From assembly GCA_034440615.1 (NCBI GenBank), contig JAOTOM010005143.1:696001-760000 (forward strand): a DNA stretch of 64,000 nucleotides, read 5' to 3'. The notes below the pieces were generated by a model that was not told the origin of the DNA, searched no databases, and saw nothing but the letters and a program-made list of their open reading frames with translations. The position numbers and the translations under genes were made by a program. Numbering within the stretch: position 1 is the first letter of the stretch; the number at the start of each line of letters is the position of its first letter. This stretch comes from Ashinkailepas kermadecensis. Its lineage: Eukaryota > Arthropoda > Thecostraca > Neolepadidae. Positions 60,901 to 64,000 of this stretch are shown piece after piece.

Positions 60901-61430
60901 TACTGAAATCCCTGGAACGATGGCGATTTTCGGTGCCCCGACGCGGATTTCCGTGATCCGACCATATTTTTGGGGACGTCTTTTTTCGGAGCCCGGGCCG
61001 CTTTTTGGGTTTCGGCGTGATTTTTAGGGTCACTACTCGGTTTTCGGGCATGGGCGCAATACATGGGCGCAATATTTCAGGCATGGGCGCCCCCGGCTAT
61101 ATTTAATATTGACCAGATGCGATTTTGTAAAGGTCCCGGCATGTCTTTTCTGGGCACTACGCGATTTGCTAGGCCCCGACGGGAATTTCTGGACCTGCAG
61201 CGCGATTTTTGGGGCTCAGATGAATTGTTCGGCCTCGGTGCTATATTTTTGAACATTAGCGATACTTTATTTGGGCTCTGGTACGCTTTTATGCGGTCAT
61301 ACGCTATGTTTTCTCCCGACGAGAATCTTTGAGGCCCCAGAGCATTTTTTTGGGACCTCCGGCGCGATTTTTCAGGACCACTTCTGAATTTATCGGAGCC
61401 CGGGTCGCTTTTCCGGTTCCCAGTGTGCAT
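60900..61430 (-). repeat. Family 2 degenerate repeat fragment, inverted
   Basis: Units such as TTTTTGGGGACGTCTTTTTT, GGAGCCCGGGCCGCTTTTTG and GACCTGCAGCGCGATTTTTG match the orientation of the copy at 38.8-40.4 kb. Confidence 0.65.
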
Positions 61431-61880
61431 GGGTGTAGCCACGGTTTCGAAATGGTGGAGGAGACAAACCATTGACGCGGTAAGTTTGAATAGTATAGAA
61501 GTATAGCCCGCCTACCCCCCCCCACAAACAAACAAAAAATCCTTCGATTTCAGTCACTTCATTTTCAATGGCTGGTTTCCAGATTTACTACTGATAAAAA
61601 TAATATTTGGGGGACAGAAAGTTCCGCCAAAATTAGCAAGTTTCACTCCTTATTACTGTCTATGAACATCCAGCTTATGTCGTATATGCTGGGCCCGATT
61701 TCACAATCACCATAGGGCAATGATGTAAGTAGGTTAAACGTTGCCCTCTTGTAGCAGGAAAAAACAGAAAATATTGGACGATGGTTTTGTTGTAGTAAAT
61801 ATGGACTTACACCAACCATTCCCATGTTTCCAGTTTTACTGGAACACATTTCGATGGAACGGTAACCAGGGCGGACAAAG
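61430..61880. other. Interval between family 2 and GAGGCGCC-type repeats
   Basis: CATGGGTGTAGCCACGGTTT at 61,430 resembles the GGTGTAACCACTG end seen inverted at 63,955-63,975, so a repeat fragment is likely. Nothing coding. Confidence 0.4.
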
Positions 61881-62190
61881 GGTGTGGCACTGAGGGCATG
61901 TGTCCCCCACATGGAAGGAGGCATCCCTCCGGCCGGGAAAAGGCGCCCCTCTGAAAAGGTTTCAGTGTACCCGCTCGAATTTTTCGGCCAGAGGCACCCC
62001 CATGAAAGAAAAAAGCACCCCTTTGGAAGGAAAGGCGCCACTTCGGGAAGGACCGAGTGTAACCCACCCCTCGAATTTTTTAGCCAGAATCTGAAGGGTG
62101 CTTTCGCAGTGGCGCAGCTCCAAAGAAATGACGCCCCTGCAGACAAGTCCCCCCCCCCATGGCAATTCCTGAATCCACCCCTGATTACAA
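61880..62190. repeat. Dispersed degenerate repeat (GAGGCGCC/GAATTTTTCGGCCAG type), best copy
   Basis: GTGTACCCGCTCGAATTTTT, CGGCCAGAGGCACCCCC and GGAAGGAAAGGCGCCACTTC, ending CAATTCCTGAATCCACCCCT. Most complete relative of the pieces at 19.8, 34.9, 35.8-36.1 and 44.7 kb. Confidence 0.55.
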
Positions 62191-62509
62191 CATTGCTCTC
62201 TCGCGGTTATGAACTCCGGCTGGATATAAAGTCGTAGGCATTCAAGTGTGGCTTCTCTTGGAAATTTGACAACTTCCGTTGAACCATAAAGAGGAAAGCG
62301 GACAATTTTAAAAACTTATATTTTTATGTGTCCGGAACAGCAATGTGGCAGTGAAAATTAAACACTAGCGATGAGAGCGCCGTCCGAGCAGGTTATGACG
62401 GATTGCTTGGGGGAGCTCCTAGTCATATAGGATATGAGTGCCTGCTATCACAACGACTGCAAACAAATTAGGTTTGATCTTCCTATTCTTATTATCCTCA
62501 ATCATTGTA

Positions 62510-63560
62510 CACACACCGGACCTTCGACGCCTTCGAAATTATTTCGATATCTCAACATTCTGATAACGTAAGGCAAGCCACGTCGAATGGCACCTACGTA
62601 ATGGAAATTGAAGCCATAGCGACGAAACGCGAGGGCCTTTACAAAATTATAACTAACCTTTGACCTTGAGGCTTGACCTGACATGTTTCGGGTTGAAATG
62701 TTACTCGAGGGTTTCCCACGGGCTATCTCTTGATACCAAACACGGGTAGCTTTGGGAGAAAACGAAGAAACGCTCGATCACGATCGAAGAAAATAGTTTG
62801 ACCTTTGACTTTTAAAATTAATGTCATTTCTGAACAGTTTGCTAGAGTACCCCACAGCACGTCGAATGACACCCACTTGATGCAAATTTAAGACATAGCG
62901 ACGAGGCGCGAGGACTTCGAGCAATTTAAGCTAACCTTCCATCTTGTGGTTTGACACTGACATGTCTCGGTTTGAAATGCTGCTCGAGGTTAACCACAGG
63001 TATTGCTTGATACCAGATGTGGGTAGGTTAGGGCGAATACAAAAAATGCGAGCCGACCAAATAAGTCGGTTTGACATTTGACCTGTCAAATTAGTTCGAT
63101 TTTGTAACATTATAATACCGCACAAGCCATGTCGAATGACACCCAGTTGGTGCAAATTGAACACATGGCGACGAATCGCGAAGACTTCGAAAATTTCAAA
63201 CTAGCCTTTGACCTTGAGGTTTAACCTTGACATATTCCGGTTTCAAAATGTTACTCGAGGGCTCACCATGGGTTATCGCTTGATAGTGCATCTGGGTAGG
63301 CCTGGGTGTAAACCAAAAAAAAGGTGAGGCGACCGAAGAAATCAGCTTGAATTTTGACCCGTCGACGTTATTACGAATTATCAATTTTTTCGACACCGCA
63401 CAACAAGCGACGTCGAATGACATCCATTTTCTGCAAATTGTCGATATCGCTTTAATATCGCCATCTAATAAATGAAGCTAACCTTTGACCTTGAAGTTTA
63501 ACCTTGACATGTACCGGTTTAAAATGTTACACGATGTTCATCACAGGCTATCGCCTGTGG
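62510..63560. repeat. About 277-bp tandem repeat, nearly four degenerate copies
   Basis: CACGTCGAATGGCACC (62,579), CACGTCGAATGACACCC (62,857), CATGTCGAATGACACCC (63,129) and GACGTCGAATGACATCC (63,409) are 272-280 bp apart. Each is followed by AGCGACGA-like sequence, CTAACCTTTGACCTTGAGG, and a TTACTCGAGG-like word before a short variable stretch. Substitutions are frequent, so the array is old. Confidence 0.85.
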
Positions 63561-64000
63561 CCAGATTTGGGATGCAACCTAAGACGTATAAAGCCTTGCG
63601 ATAATGCAAATTTGTTGCCTCGCAAAGCACAATTTTCCACCCAAGCGAGCACACAAGATGGTCAAGGTTCATGTTATTCAAGAATGGCCCGGAAAAGCAG
63701 AAATTTCTAACATTTGCTGATTTACCATTCGGAGATCTTGTGACGACAGATAGCCTGTGAAGCCCGTTGATTGGCTAGATCGCCTTCTACTATCTTTGGT
63801 GATTCTCTTGCATATATATTTTCACTTTATAAATAATTGAGTATACTTTTGCGGCGGTCATGCTCAGGTAGCTGAGGTTTGAGGGGACACGAAAGAAATT
63901 GGAGGGGACAAATCGCCACTTTTCAGAAATTGGGGGGACATCTCCCCAGTCCCCCTCCACAGTGGTTACACCCATGCCGGTGTGACCTTTCGGGGCTCCG
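63560..64000. other. Right-edge interval
   Basis: No gene. From about 63,865 a G-rich fragment (GAAATTGGGGGGACATCTCC, then CCAGTCCCCC) leading to GTGGTTACACCCATG looks like a dispersed repeat end. Confidence 0.4.

Overview
This is a eukaryotic nuclear window, very probably from an arthropod or a close invertebrate relative. The two recognisable host genes are animal genes split by GT-AG introns. The transposons are animal types: CR1/Jockey-like and I-like LINEs, a Penelope-like GIY-YIG fragment and tRNA-derived SINEs. Short TTAGG-type strings, the arthropod telomere motif, recur between 26 and 33 kb. A crustacean or chelicerate would fit, but the species cannot be fixed from sequence alone.

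Layout. (1) 22,030 down to 1,739, minus strand: five coding exons of a cytosolic acetoacetyl-CoA thiolase (ACAT2 type), residues 1 to about 240, with every splice phase matching. The C-terminal third lies left of the window. The introns hold degenerate GC-rich repeats, two splice-site minisatellites, SINEs and tiny retroposed tails. (2) 22.7-33.5 kb: a palindrome with hammerhead-like cores, a dead minus-strand LINE (23.3-25.9 kb), and a fairly young plus-strand CR1-like LINE (26.8-30.7 kb) sitting in an AT-rich dispersed repeat. (3) 33.5-47.8 kb: inverted-repeat elements (35.1-36.7, 37.6-39.6), a TTAA-bounded element (40.5-41.4, second copy 47.1-47.7) and a 3-kb degenerate GGGGCCTCC repeat. 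(4) 47.9-51.0 kb: a 51-bp minisatellite that encloses a 2.6-kb array of a 14-bp unit. (5) 57,881 down to 54,126, minus strand: the last three coding exons of a retinoid X receptor/ultraspiracle nuclear receptor, preceded in its intron by an 86-copy, 30-bp array. (6) 60.9-64 kb: more dispersed repeats and a 277-bp tandem repeat.

The genes are not an operon. ACAT2 makes acetoacetyl-CoA, the entry to the mevalonate pathway. RXR/USP is the partner of the ecdysone receptor and, in crustaceans, a proposed mediator of mevalonate-derived sesquiterpenoid signals. Their proximity may be coincidence.

The most striking observations are: (a) seven insertions only 39-62 bp long, all in one orientation, each flanked by a 10-15 bp target-site duplication and sharing a core with the local SINEs; and (b) three intronic minisatellites whose units copy a splice signal of the adjoining exon: an acceptor, a donor, and a branch-point region.
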